A stretch of DNA of 33,626 nucleotides from Bacteroidales bacterium (GTDB lineage Bacteria > Bacteroidota > Bacteroidia > Bacteroidales > UBA12481), in NCBI GenBank assembly GCA_023145515.1, contig JAGLDP010000050.1:1-33626 (forward strand). Reading direction: 5' to 3'. A program made the translations under genes and the position numbers. The notes beneath the pieces are model-generated. The model made no database searches. It was not told the origin of the DNA and was given only the letters and a program-made list of their open reading frames with translations. Shown piece after piece: positions 25,065 through 33,626 of the stretch (position 1 is the stretch's first letter; the number at the start of each line of letters is the position of its first letter).

Positions 25065-26285
25065 ATGAAGTATTATTTTAAAATGGCCTGGAGGAATATC
25101 TGGCGTAATAAGCGCCGGACCTTGATTACCACAGCATCCATTTTTTTTGCCGTATTCTTCGCCATCTTGATGAGATCCATACAACTTGGATCATACGGCA
25201 ATATGGTAGATAATGTGGTGCAGGCGTATACCGGTTACATTCAAATTTTCGATGATAAATACAAGGGCGATGAAAGTATTGAGAACTCAATCAAATTGGG
25301 TCCAAATATGCTTTCTGAAATTGAAAAAGACGAAAATGTTACACTAGCTCTTCCTCGCCTTGAGTCATTCGCATTGGCCTCTTCTGGAAATCAAACCAAA
25401 GGAGTGATGGTAGTAGGCACAGATCCTGAAAGAGATGATCAGCTGACAGGCTTATCATCCAAAATCGTACAGGGTGATTTCCTAAGAAAGGGCGATCAGG
25501 GAGTTCTGGTTTCAGAGCGACTGGCATCTTATCTCAAAACTTCTGTAGGCGATTCTGTGATCCTGTTTTCTCAGGGATATCATGGAGTAAGTGCTGCAGA
25601 CCTATTTGTGGTTAAGGGAATTCTGAAATTTCCTTCTCCCGACCTTGACAACAAAATGATCATAATGGACCTCCCTCTTTGTCAGGAGTTTTATTCTGCG
25701 CCTAACATGATTTCATCTATTTCTTTGGATCTGAAAGAAGAGAAAAAAATGAATCAGACCGTTAAGAACCTTCAGGAAAAGCTTGGGGATCAATATGATG
25801 TAAGAAGCTGGAAAAAAATACTAACCCAACTTGTACAACAAATTGAAGGAGATAATGCAGGAGGCCTTATCATGCTGTTCTTGCTATATATGATTGTAGG
25901 ATTTGGCGTATTTGGTACCGTTCAAATGATGACAGCAGAAAGACGCAAAGAATTTGGAGTAATGGTAGCTGTAGGTATGCAAAAACAAAGACTTGGAGGA
26001 ATTCTCGCTCTTGAGATGATAATGATTGGTTTCTTAGGTGCTTTGTCAGGAGCTGTACTGAGCTTGCCTATAGTTTACGAACTATACATACACCCCATAA
26101 CCCTCAGTGGTGAAACTGCAGAAACAATCATGTCGTTTGGCATGGAACCTATTATGCCAACCGCCTGGGAAGCCAGCTACTTTTTCAGTCAGGCAGGCGT
26201 GGTTATGATTATTGTATCCCTGGCCGTATTCTTCCCCATATTATCTGTTACTCGTTTAAAAGTTAGCAAGGCTCTCAGAGCATAA
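25065..26285 (+). CDS. ABC transporter permease, FtsX/LolE-like (first)
   Basis: The 406-residue protein has the MacB/FtsX topology: one N-terminal membrane helix after the motif W-R-N-I-W-R-N-K-R-R, a periplasmic domain of about 220 residues, then three helices (about 265-300, 310-345 and 370-395). The sequence E-R-R-K-E-F-G-V-M-V-A-V-G-M lies in the coupling region and is typical of LolC/LolE and MacB permeases. It follows the LolA-like gene after 33 bases. Confidence 0.92.
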   Translation: MKYYFKMAWRNIWRNKRRTLITTASIFFAVFFAILMRSIQLGSYGNMVDNVVQAYTGYIQIFDDKYKGDESIENSIKLGPNMLSEIEKDENVTLALPRLESFALASSGNQTKGVMVVGTDPERDDQLTGLSSKIVQGDFLRKGDQGVLVSERLASYLKTSVGDSVILFSQGYHGVSAADLFVVKGILKFPSPDLDNKMIIMDLPLCQEFYSAPNMISSISLDLKEEKKMNQTVKNLQEKLGDQYDVRSWKKILTQLVQQIEGDNAGGLIMLFLLYMIVGFGVFGTVQMMTAERRKEFGVMVAVGMQKQRLGGILALEMIMIGFLGALSGAVLSLPIVYELYIHPITLSGETAETIMSFGMEPIMPTAWEASYFFSQAGVVMIIVSLAVFFPILSVTRLKVSKALRA

Positions 26286-26306
26286 CAACACAAAAAGTAT
26301 TAAGCA

Positions 26307-27599
26307 ATGATACCATCAATATCTTGGAAAAATATTTGGAGAAACAGGGTCAGAAGTCTTGTGGTAGTAACAGCAATTACATTAGGATTAGTTGGTGGAC
26401 TATTCTCTTCAGCCATTTACAAAGGAATGGCAGAGAGAAGGTTTGAAGAAGCCTTAACAAAAGAAATTTCTCATATCCAGATTCACAATCCTAAATATCT
26501 TGAAAATCCAGAAATTGGATTTTCAATTTCTAATCCGGCCGGGTTAATCGATTTCATTAATAGTCAAGAAAGTGTAAAGGCCGTTTCTTCAAGATTGAAG
26601 ATTACAGCCATGATTGGTAGCTCATCATCAAATTATGGAGTAAATGTTATTGGAATAGATCCTTTGAAGGAGAAAGAGGTTTCAAAACTATACACTACCC
26701 TTCTTTCAACAGATGAAATTACTGAACAATTTGGCATTAGTGATCCAGCAGAATTGGAAAAGTTTCAAGCTGATAGCGTGGGATATTATTTTGAAAACAC
26801 CCGAAGAAATCCAATTTTTATTGGAGAAGAGCTTGCCCACAAACTCAAGATAAAAGTCAGATCAAAAGTCGTAATTACCTTTCAAGATGTCCAGGGAAAT
26901 TTAACCGGAGGGGCATTCAGAGTATGCGGAATCTTCAGAACAGAAAATTCTGCCTTTGAACAAGCCAATGTATTTGTCAGACAAAATGACCTGATAGGCT
27001 TAACAGGCTTAGAAAAAGGATCAGCTCATGAAATTGCAATTTTCATGAATGATGTGGAACAAGTCAGTGAACTATCTGCTCTACTATCAGAAAATTATCC
27101 AAATCTTGAAACAAGTGACTGGAAAACCCTGGAACCAACAATAGCCATGATGAATGAAATGATGGATGTAATTATGACCGTTATTATTGTCATCATCTTG
27201 CTTGCTCTCGGGTTCGGTATTGTGAATACCATGCTTATGGTTGTTATGGAAAGAGGAAAAGAAATTGGAATGCTCATGGCAGTTGGAATGAGCAAGCTCA
27301 GGGTATTCACAATGATTATTCTTGAATCTGTACTTCTCTGCTTAACAGGAGCAGCGGCAGGTATCGGAATCAGTGTTCTACTGATCGAACTTTTTTCAAA
27401 AACAGGAATTGATATGACAGCCTTTGCTCAAGAGGGCTTTGAAGCAATGGGCTTCGCAGCAGTCTTTTATCCAACACTAGGAGTAGATTTCTATATCGAA
27501 GTCACCGTACTTGTAGTACTTACAGGTGTTCTTTCATCAGTGTATCCAGCATGGAAAGCACTGAAACTAAACCCAGCCGATGCGCTTCGATCAGAATAA
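26307..27599 (+). CDS. ABC transporter permease, FtsX/LolE-like (second)
   Basis: The 430-residue protein has the same layout as the preceding permease: start helix after W-K-N-I-W-R-N-R-V-R, a periplasmic region, then three C-terminal helices, with M-E-R-G-K-E-I-G-M-L-M-A-V-G-M in the coupling region. The two are probably a heterodimer like LolC-LolE. They are 21 bases apart. A low-complexity Met/Ile-rich stretch near residue 280 is the first of the three helices. Confidence 0.92.
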   Translation: MIPSISWKNIWRNRVRSLVVVTAITLGLVGGLFSSAIYKGMAERRFEEALTKEISHIQIHNPKYLENPEIGFSISNPAGLIDFINSQESVKAVSSRLKITAMIGSSSSNYGVNVIGIDPLKEKEVSKLYTTLLSTDEITEQFGISDPAELEKFQADSVGYYFENTRRNPIFIGEELAHKLKIKVRSKVVITFQDVQGNLTGGAFRVCGIFRTENSAFEQANVFVRQNDLIGLTGLEKGSAHEIAIFMNDVEQVSELSALLSENYPNLETSDWKTLEPTIAMMNEMMDVIMTVIIVIILLALGFGIVNTMLMVVMERGKEIGMLMAVGMSKLRVFTMIILESVLLCLTGAAAGIGISVLLIELFSKTGIDMTAFAQEGFEAMGFAAVFYPTLGVDFYIEVTVLVVLTGVLSSVYPAWKALKLNPADALRSE

Positions 27600-27618
27600 G
27601 AATAAAAACTAAAGGAAA

Positions 27619-28305
27619 ATGAACATAATAGAAATCAAAGATCTGGTCAAAATATACGACGACAAAAAAACCGTTCCGGTAACTGCTGTTAACGGGGTGA
27701 ATATCAATTTCAAACCCGGAGAATTTGCTGCCATTGTTGGTCCTTCAGGATCAGGAAAAACTACTCTTCTTAATCTTTTGGGTGGACTGGATGAACCAAC
27801 GTCTGGGGAAATACTGATTGATGGAAAACAAATGGGAAACTTAAACAGTCGACAAAAAATCGATTTCAGAATGCATAACATCGGCTTTGTTTTCCAGGCT
27901 TATAACCTAATTCCTGTACTTACTGCAAAGGAAAATGTAGAGTTTATTATGCACTTGCAAGGCCAGTCAAAGAAAGCCCGCGACAAACGTTCACAGGAAC
28001 TGCTGGAGGCAGTAGGACTAGGAGATCGCATGAATGCACGTCCGGGAAAACTGTCAGGAGGTCAACAACAAAGAGTAGCTGTTGCCAGAGCCCTGGCTTC
28101 AAAACCAAAATTCATTCTGGCTGACGAGCCAACTGCGAACCTTGACTCAAAATCAACAGAAACTCTTCTTGACATTATGGAAAAGCTAAATATTGAAGAA
28201 AATATTACATTCATTTTTTCTACTCATGATGCTCGTGTTGTCAACAAAGCCCGACGAGTGATCACCATTGAAGATGGAGTTGTTGTTGAGGATAAAGAAC
28301 GATAG
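27619..28305 (+). CDS. ABC transporter ATPase, LolD/MacB-like
   Basis: The 228-residue protein has Walker A G-P-S-G-S-G-K-T (41-48), Q-loop (F-V-F-Q-A-Y-N-L), signature L-S-G-G-Q (146-150) followed by Q-Q-R-V-A-V-A-R-A-L, Walker B I-L-A-D-E (167-171) and H-loop (S-T-H-D). N-L-I-P and L-S-G-G-Q-Q-Q-R place it in the LolD/MacB/FtsE group, which drives periplasmic extrusion rather than classical import. It follows the two permeases by 19 bases. Confidence 0.96.
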   Translation: MNIIEIKDLVKIYDDKKTVPVTAVNGVNINFKPGEFAAIVGPSGSGKTTLLNLLGGLDEPTSGEILIDGKQMGNLNSRQKIDFRMHNIGFVFQAYNLIPVLTAKENVEFIMHLQGQSKKARDKRSQELLEAVGLGDRMNARPGKLSGGQQQRVAVARALASKPKFILADEPTANLDSKSTETLLDIMEKLNIEENITFIFSTHDARVVNKARRVITIEDGVVVEDKER

Positions 28306-28311
28306 CAGCTC

Positions 28312-29466
28312 ATGAATAATAAAATAGCTCTTATTATGATTCTGGCATCTCTGGCTGCCTTACCTGCCAGAAGCCAGCTAAGTGCTTCATTAAATGGCTA
28401 TGCTTCTAATATGCAGTCAGTAATGTTTGAAAACCTCGAAGGACAATGGATTTCAGACAATCTTGTGCACAACAGACTTAACTTTAAAGGCTACCTGGGA
28501 TCAAATCTAAACCTCACTATTGAGCTTAGAAACAGGATGTTATACGGTGAAACTGTAAAGTATTTTCCGGGATATGATGAATTGATAAGTATAGACAGAG
28601 GATGGCTTGACTTAAGCTTCAATTTGGCAGCTGACAGCTCCTATATAATAAATACCAGCATAGATCGCATATTTGCAGACATTACTCTGGGTAAATTTCA
28701 GGCTACTATTGGGCGACAAAGAATCAACTGGGGAATGAATTTTGTTTGGAATCCAAATGATATTTTCAATTCCTATTCATTCTTTGATTTTGATTATGTT
28801 GAACGTCCGGGTAGCGATGCCATCAGAATTCAGTACTATCTCAATTCAACTGCCAGCCTCGAACTGGTAGGCAAAATCAATCAAGCAGAAGAATGGAGTA
28901 TGGCAGGTTTGCTACGATTTAATATGGCAAATACCGATTTTCAACTCCTGGGAGGTGTTCTGAATGAGGAAGAATATGTGATTGGAGGAGGATTCTCAGG
29001 TAACCTCGGACCTGTATCTTTGAGCGGGGAAATCACTTACCTCGATCCTATGGATGATTTATCTTTACATGAAGCAGCCCTTCTTGGAGGAATTGGAATT
29101 AGCTACAATACTCCATTCAATATGTATCTCCAGGCAGAATACCTATACAACGAAGCTGCCGGAAAGTCATCCATCAGTAGCTTCTCAGACTTTTACTATC
29201 GAAACCTGACTCTGCGAGATTTGTCAATGTCTCAACATACCTTTTTTACAAACTTTTCCTACCCTCTTAACCCATTATTGAATATTGGAGTATCAGGAAT
29301 GTACTTTCCTGAGTTAAATGGCATGTTCATCGGTCCATCCTGTGATCTGTCTCTAAGAAATGACCTCGACCTATCACTTTTTCTTCAATATTTTGAAATC
29401 GATTTTTCTGGCGAGCAGCAGCAAAAAGCCACACTTGGCTTCATGCGACTTAAATGGTCATTTTAA
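28312..29466 (+). CDS. Outer-membrane beta-barrel/porin-like protein of the ABC cassette
   Basis: The 384-residue protein has a signal peptide (I-M-I-L-A-S-L-A-A-L-P-A-R-S-Q) and many amphipathic strands with aromatic girdle residues, ending W-S-F, as in outer-membrane barrels. A segment near residue 136 (I-G-R-Q-R-I-N-W-G-M-N-F) is typical of porin-like proteins related to DUF1302 or alginate-export types. It is 6 bases after the ATPase stop codon. Its place at the end of the LolA-permease-ATPase run suggests a shared task at the outer membrane. Confidence 0.83.
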   Translation: MNNKIALIMILASLAALPARSQLSASLNGYASNMQSVMFENLEGQWISDNLVHNRLNFKGYLGSNLNLTIELRNRMLYGETVKYFPGYDELISIDRGWLDLSFNLAADSSYIINTSIDRIFADITLGKFQATIGRQRINWGMNFVWNPNDIFNSYSFFDFDYVERPGSDAIRIQYYLNSTASLELVGKINQAEEWSMAGLLRFNMANTDFQLLGGVLNEEEYVIGGGFSGNLGPVSLSGEITYLDPMDDLSLHEAALLGGIGISYNTPFNMYLQAEYLYNEAAGKSSISSFSDFYYRNLTLRDLSMSQHTFFTNFSYPLNPLLNIGVSGMYFPELNGMFIGPSCDLSLRNDLDLSLFLQYFEIDFSGEQQQKATLGFMRLKWSF

Positions 29467-29569
29467 GCATCTTTTTCTATTTTTTTGGTAATTTCACGAG
29501 GTTTGTTGATTTCCTATTCTTGAAAGAAAGGATAATGAGCTGTATTCAAATTACTTAAACCTTCTCTTT
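29467..29569. other. Gap between ABC cassette and sugar-oxidation cluster
   Basis: 103 bases with several T-runs but no hairpin terminator. A sequence TATTCTTG (29515-29522) is a one-mismatch match to TAnnTTTG and could start the Gfo/Idh cluster, but lacks a good -33. I see nothing else here. Confidence 0.25.
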
Positions 29570-30883
29570 ATGAGCCAAACAAAAAACATTAATCGGCGAA
29601 ATTTTTTCAGAAAAGCAGCTGGAGCTACTGGCGCAGCTTTCGCATTACCTTATATTATTCCCTCATCAGCACTAGGAAAGAATGGGGCTATTGCTGCAAA
29701 CGATCGTGTCGTGATGGGAGTAATTGGCTCAGGATCAATGGGAACCGGCGATATGCGTACCTTTATGGGGAAAAATGAAGTACAAATGGTTGCTGCTTGT
29801 GATGTGGATAAAAAACATCGAGATAGGGCAAAAGCCTTCATGGATGCTCACTATGATAACACTGATGCCAAAACCTATGGCGATTATCGTGAATTTCTGG
29901 CCAATGAAAAGTTGGATGCTGTTATCCTGGCTCTTCCTGATCAATGGCACGGAATCATCGGAGTGGCTGCTGCCAATGCCGGACTTGATATCTACGGCCA
30001 GAAACCCCTTGCAAGAACTATTTGGGAGGGACGTCAAATTGTAGATGCCGTTAAAAAAAATAAAGTCATCTGGCAAACCGGTAGCTGGCAGAGATCTGTC
30101 GGTAATTTTCATCTGGGTGCTAATTTGGTGGCTAACGGTCGTATCGGAAAAATCACCCGCGTTGAGGTAGGTTTACCTGACGGAAATCCCAGACCAGGCA
30201 CATACAACGTAAAACCAATTCCTGAAGAACTAGACTGGGATATGTGGTTAGGGCCTGCTCCTGCAGCTCCTTATCGTGGTGTTTCTCATTGGGACTGGAG
30301 ATGGATTCTTGATTACTCAGGAGGTCAGCTAACAGATTGGGCTGGTCACCATATAGATATTGCACACTGGGCTTTAGGCTTCGATAAAACCGGTCCGGTT
30401 GAAATAGAAGGTAAAGGAGTGTACCCCCGTGATGGTATTTTTGATGTTCCTGTTGAATATCACAATACTGCCAGATATGAAAACGGACTTGAGATGACAA
30501 TTGCAAATGCCAGAAAACTTCCATTTGGGATGGGAACAGCCTGGTACGGTGATAAAGGTTGGATTCATGTTCGTCGTGGAGGAATCCAGGCCAGTGATCC
30601 CAAAATACTGAAAGAGAAAATAGGAGCAGATGAAAACCCACTGTACTTCTCTAGAGATCATGCGCAAAACCTACTTGATTGTATCCGAACTCGCGAAGAA
30701 ACTATAACTCCGGCTGAAGCAGCTCACCGCTCCATTTCTGTTGGTTTGCTTTGCGAAATTGCCATGCTGACAGGAAGAAAACTCACTTGGGATCCTGTAA
30801 AAGAAGAATTCCCGAATGATCCTCTGGCTAACAGAATGCTCAGGAGACCTTTCCGCTCACCATGGACTTTGAAAAATAACTAA
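29570..30883 (+). CDS. Tat-exported Gfo/Idh/MocA-family oxidoreductase (first)
   Basis: The 437-residue protein starts with a twin-arginine signal (N-R-R-N-F-F-R-K-A-A) and then an NAD(P)-binding Rossmann fold with G-S-G-S-M-G (53-58). The usual E-K-P motif reads Q-K-P here (Lys145 kept). The second domain contains L-T-D-W-A-G-H-H-I-D-I (His260 and Asp263), a motif shared by secreted Bacteroidota members. The probable role is oxidation or reduction at a ring hydroxyl of a sugar in the periplasm, with bound cofactor. The C-terminus (R-R-P-F-R-S-P-W) resembles that of the gene at 32145. GH109-type glycosidases also share this fold. Confidence 0.9.
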   Translation: MSQTKNINRRNFFRKAAGATGAAFALPYIIPSSALGKNGAIAANDRVVMGVIGSGSMGTGDMRTFMGKNEVQMVAACDVDKKHRDRAKAFMDAHYDNTDAKTYGDYREFLANEKLDAVILALPDQWHGIIGVAAANAGLDIYGQKPLARTIWEGRQIVDAVKKNKVIWQTGSWQRSVGNFHLGANLVANGRIGKITRVEVGLPDGNPRPGTYNVKPIPEELDWDMWLGPAPAAPYRGVSHWDWRWILDYSGGQLTDWAGHHIDIAHWALGFDKTGPVEIEGKGVYPRDGIFDVPVEYHNTARYENGLEMTIANARKLPFGMGTAWYGDKGWIHVRRGGIQASDPKILKEKIGADENPLYFSRDHAQNLLDCIRTREETITPAEAAHRSISVGLLCEIAMLTGRKLTWDPVKEEFPNDPLANRMLRRPFRSPWTLKNN

Positions 30884-30894
30884 GCACTGAAATA

Positions 30895-32130
30895 ATGAAA
30901 ACAATTTTTAGATCCATATTTATCCTGATAATCGCAATCGGATTACTCGCGATTCCAGCTTGCCAGAATGATTCAGAAATCAATGCTCCCTATAAAGCAT
31001 TGATTGTCACAGGACAAAATAATCACTCCTGGGAAGCTTCTACACCTATCCTCAAAGAGATTCTTGAAAACACACAACTCTTTGCCTGCGACATTGCAAA
31101 GTCTCCTGCACAGGGTGAAGATATGTCTGACTATTCTCCCATTTTTACTGATTACGATGTAATTGTTCTCGACTATACCGGAGATGCCTGGCCTGAAAAA
31201 ACACAGACGGCTTTTCTTGAATATGTCGATGCTGGTGGTGGTGTAGTAGTGTACCATGCTGCTAATAATGCTTTTCCTGATTGGAAAGAATTCAATAAGG
31301 TGATCGGACTAGGAGGATGGGGTGATCGTAATGAAAAGAATGGCCCTTATGTTCGCTGGAAAAATGGAGAAATTACCAGAGACTTATCGTCCGGACGAGC
31401 AGGCTCTCATGGTGAACAACACGCTTTTGTGGTAACTATCCGCGAGAAAGATCATCCAATCACAAAAGGGATGCCTGAAACATGGTTGCACGCACAAGAT
31501 GAATTGTATAGTGAGCTTCGCGGACCAGCTGAAAACATGACTGTTCTGGCAACAGCATTTGCCGATACTGCTAAAGGTGGTACTGGTGAGAATGAGCCTG
31601 CTCTGATGACTATTAAATACGGTGAGGGTAGAGTGTTTCATACAACATTAGGACACGTAACGGGTACAGGTCGTCACCCTGCCGTGGAATGTGTTGGCTT
31701 TATTGTAACTCTTCAGCGTGGTGCTGAATGGGCAGCTACTGGTGATGTTTTGCAGGAAATTCCTATTGCCTTTCCAGGTCATAATAGTTTGAGTTCCTGG
31801 GATAAATTCCGCCCCTATACTTTGGATGAACTACTTGAGTGTATGGAAGAATATATGCCCGGAGATAGTCGTGTTTGTTTGCAAGACCTTAGTAACATGA
31901 TCAGGAAAGCAAGCACAGACACTGACAAACTCAAAGCAATTGAACTTTCATTGATTGATTTCCTAAAAGATGATGCCACTGATAATGCCAAAAACTATGT
32001 TTTGAAAGAACTCAGTTTGATTGGAACAAAAGCATCAATACCTGTTCTTGAAAAGCTGATGAAAGATGACGATACCAAAGAAATGGCACGTTTTGCCACT
32101 GAACGAATAACAAACAATTATACCAACTAA
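30895..32130 (+). CDS. ThuA-domain lipoprotein with C-terminal helical repeats
   Basis: The 411-residue protein has a lipoprotein signal (I-P-A-C at Cys23), then a ThuA-like domain (about 34-285): A-L-I-V-T-G-Q-N-N-H-S-W, a class-I-amidotransferase-like fold start, V-V-Y-H-A-A-N-N-A-F, and an end G-H-V-T-G-T-G-R-H-P-A-V-E-C. ThuA acts with the ThuB dehydrogenase on trehalose in rhizobia. Residues 310-411 are helical, like HEAT or tetratrico repeats (A-S-I-P-V-L-E-K-L-M-K-D-D). Anchored at the cell envelope and sandwiched between two Gfo/Idh genes, 11 and 14 bases away. Confidence 0.88.
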   Translation: MKTIFRSIFILIIAIGLLAIPACQNDSEINAPYKALIVTGQNNHSWEASTPILKEILENTQLFACDIAKSPAQGEDMSDYSPIFTDYDVIVLDYTGDAWPEKTQTAFLEYVDAGGGVVVYHAANNAFPDWKEFNKVIGLGGWGDRNEKNGPYVRWKNGEITRDLSSGRAGSHGEQHAFVVTIREKDHPITKGMPETWLHAQDELYSELRGPAENMTVLATAFADTAKGGTGENEPALMTIKYGEGRVFHTTLGHVTGTGRHPAVECVGFIVTLQRGAEWAATGDVLQEIPIAFPGHNSLSSWDKFRPYTLDELLECMEEYMPGDSRVCLQDLSNMIRKASTDTDKLKAIELSLIDFLKDDATDNAKNYVLKELSLIGTKASIPVLEKLMKDDDTKEMARFATERITNNYTN

Positions 32131-32144
32131 AAAAAACTAAATAT

Positions 32145-33461
32145 ATGTCAACCAGAAGGAATTTTGTGAAAACTGGCGCCACAATTGCTGCAGGCGTTTC
32201 TGCAGCATCAATAATACCAGGTGCTATAAGTTGTGCTAATCAGGCAAATAACAAGTTAGTTGTTGGAGCAATCGGGATCAACGGGATGGGGTTTTCTGAC
32301 CTTAGAGCTTTTCTAAATCAAGATAATGTTGAGTGTGCTGCAATTTGTGATGTTGATCAGAATGTGCTCAAAAAAAGAATGCCTCAGGTCGAGGAAATGC
32401 AAGGATTTGCACCCGACACTTACGGAGATTATCGTGAGCTGCTTGACAGGAAAGATCTGGATGCTGTTATCATTGGAACTCCCGATCACTGGCATGCAAG
32501 AATAATGATTGATGCCGCTAAAGCCGGAAAGCATGTGTATGTAGAAAAGCCTATGGCTAATTCTATTTACGAAGCCTTTCAAATGGAGAAAGCTGCAAAA
32601 AAATATAACCAAGTTGTGCAATTAGGGCAATGGCAAAGAAGTGATCCGCACTGGAATGATGTGTTTGACTATGTACAATCTGGCGTTTTAGGAGATATCC
32701 GTACCGTGAAAGTATGGTGCTATGAATCATGGCTAAGACCTCCCGGACCAGCTGCCGATAGTCCGGTTCCTGCTGGTGTAGATTATGATATGTGGCTAGG
32801 ACCTGCACCTTTAAGAGACTTTAATAAAAATCGCTTCCACTTCAATTTCCGCTGGTTCTGGGATTATGCAGGTGGATTAATGACCGACTGGGGTGTTCAC
32901 CTTCTTGATATGGCCCTGGCTGGAATGCAAGCAGACCTTCCAAACTCAGCTATGAGTGCCGGAGGCAAAATGGCTTTCATGGAGAGTCCTATTGAAACTC
33001 CAGATACACAGCAGGTTATTTATGAATTTGATGGTTTCAATGTAATCTGGGATCATGCTATGGGAATTGGAAATGGCGACTGGAGAAGAGATCATGGATT
33101 ATCCTTTATCGGAAATAATGGAACCCTGGTTGTTGACCGTGGAGGTTGGGAAGTTATTCCTGAAGGAAAAAAAGAAAAACCCCTTGTTCAACCAGTATCC
33201 AGAATTAAGGGAACAGGACAGGGACTAAACCTACATGTTCAGAATTTCATTGAAGGAGTTAAGAATAAAGATAGAAATACTACCGCCAACCCTACTATAG
33301 GTCGTGCCGTTGCCGGAATGGCTCATATGGGTAATATTGCCCTGAAGGTTGGAAATAAGGTTTACTGGGATCACGACAAAAAAGAGTTCAAAAATAATCC
33401 AAAAGCAAATGAGCTAATGGCCCCTGTTTATCGTGATCCATGGAAACTTCCAAAAGTTTAA
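32145..33461 (+). CDS. Tat-exported Gfo/Idh/MocA-family oxidoreductase (second)
   Basis: The 438-residue protein has a twin-arginine signal (T-R-R-N-F-V-K-T) and a possible lipobox (A-I-S-C, Cys30), a Rossmann motif G-I-N-G-M-G, E-K-P (Lys135) and L-M-T-D-W-G-V-H-L-L-D, as in the first copy. The two proteins share the end motif (R-D-P-W/R-S-P-W) and are paralogues. It is probably attached to or located in the periplasm. It lies 14 bases after the ThuA gene. Confidence 0.9.
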   Translation: MSTRRNFVKTGATIAAGVSAASIIPGAISCANQANNKLVVGAIGINGMGFSDLRAFLNQDNVECAAICDVDQNVLKKRMPQVEEMQGFAPDTYGDYRELLDRKDLDAVIIGTPDHWHARIMIDAAKAGKHVYVEKPMANSIYEAFQMEKAAKKYNQVVQLGQWQRSDPHWNDVFDYVQSGVLGDIRTVKVWCYESWLRPPGPAADSPVPAGVDYDMWLGPAPLRDFNKNRFHFNFRWFWDYAGGLMTDWGVHLLDMALAGMQADLPNSAMSAGGKMAFMESPIETPDTQQVIYEFDGFNVIWDHAMGIGNGDWRRDHGLSFIGNNGTLVVDRGGWEVIPEGKKEKPLVQPVSRIKGTGQGLNLHVQNFIEGVKNKDRNTTANPTIGRAVAGMAHMGNIALKVGNKVYWDHDKKEFKNNPKANELMAPVYRDPWKLPKV

Positions 33462-33465
33462 TATT

Positions 33466-33626
33466 ATGACAGTTAATCGTCGAAAATTTCTAAAAAACTC
33501 TCTAACCGTGGCTGGTGGGGTAGGTGTATTATCCACCCTTCCTCTTAATTATGCTTGTAAGCGTACAGGAGCAAATGATAAAATCCGTATTGGATTAATA
33601 GGATGCCGCAATATGGGGTTTTCTAA
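33466..33626 (+). CDS. Tat-exported Gfo/Idh/MocA-family oxidoreductase (third, N-terminal end only)
   Basis: Starts with ATG 4 bases after the previous stop codon and runs off the window. The 53 visible residues show a twin-arginine motif (N-R-R-K-F-L-K-N-S), a hydrophobic stretch ending Y-A-C (possible lipidation), and the start of a Rossmann fold (I-R-I-G-L-I-G-C-R-N-M-G). The last visible residues, N-M-G-F-S, echo the second copy (N-G-M-G-F-S). Confidence 0.85.
   Translation, partial: MTVNRRKFLKNSLTVAGGVGVLSTLPLNYACKRTGANDKIRIGLIGCRNMGFS

Noticed and set aside
30153-30641. 162-residue minus-strand ORF within the first Gfo/Idh gene
   Set aside because: It has Trp/His-rich, non-protein-like composition and lies antisense to a clearly conserved gene.

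Overview
The window comes from a member of the Bacteroidota, probably a marine or anaerobic Bacteroidia lineage. Signs of this are: AT-rich intergenic DNA with almost no Shine-Dalgarno sequences; several candidate TAnnTTTG (-7) promoters; an AtpB with a secreted N-terminal extension; a bactofilin-AtpZ-ATP synthase gene order; an ECF sigma/anti-sigma pair next to an outer-membrane barrel; and Tat-exported Gfo/Idh/MocA enzymes beside a ThuA lipoprotein. Finer taxonomy is not supported. The window is nearly all coding: no gap exceeds about 105 bases, and I saw no tRNA, rRNA, CRISPR array or insertion sequence.

Layout. (1) 1-3169, plus strand: the end of a PiT phosphate permease, a strong terminator, and a second, unrelated Na/Pi cotransporter with a PhoU-like tail. 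(2) 3170-11082, minus strand: bactofilin, AtpZ, an AtpI-like protein, atpB-E-F-H, an unknown gene, atpA, atpG and a TlpA-like thioredoxin. The beta and epsilon subunits are not here. A terminator-like hairpin lies just after atpE. (3) 11132-13776, minus: the yceD-rpmF-plsX-fabH operon behind its own candidate promoter. (4) 13837-15033, minus: an orphan membrane histidine kinase. (5) 15118-20078, minus: rsgA, a selenocysteine lyase/cysteine desulfurase-SelD fusion, an AIM24-family protein and selU (mnmH), packed with gaps of -1 to 2 bases. This is a compact selenium operon for 2-selenouridine in tRNA. (6) 20121-21613, minus: peptidase E and a reduced ThiF/MoeB-like E1 enzyme. (7) 21624-24166, minus: ECF sigma factor, membrane anti-sigma-like protein and outer-membrane barrel. 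(8) 24264-29466, plus: a LolA-like protein, two FtsX/LolE-like permeases, a LolD-like ATPase and a barrel protein, forming an envelope-spanning cassette. (9) 29570-33626, plus: Gfo/Idh/MocA, ThuA lipoprotein, Gfo/Idh/MocA and the start of a third one, probably a cell-envelope sugar-oxidation cluster.

The best candidates for new biology are: a matched pair of ECF promoters (GTAACTTTT, then CGTY at identical spacing) before the sigma gene and before the barrel gene, implying a self-contained autoregulated envelope circuit; the selenium operon, where an AIM24 protein is wedged between a lyase-SelD fusion and SelU; an unknown 185-residue protein inside the ATP synthase operon; and a hairpin between atpE and atpF that may set c-ring dosage. 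All functions are read from sequence motifs; no database search was run.
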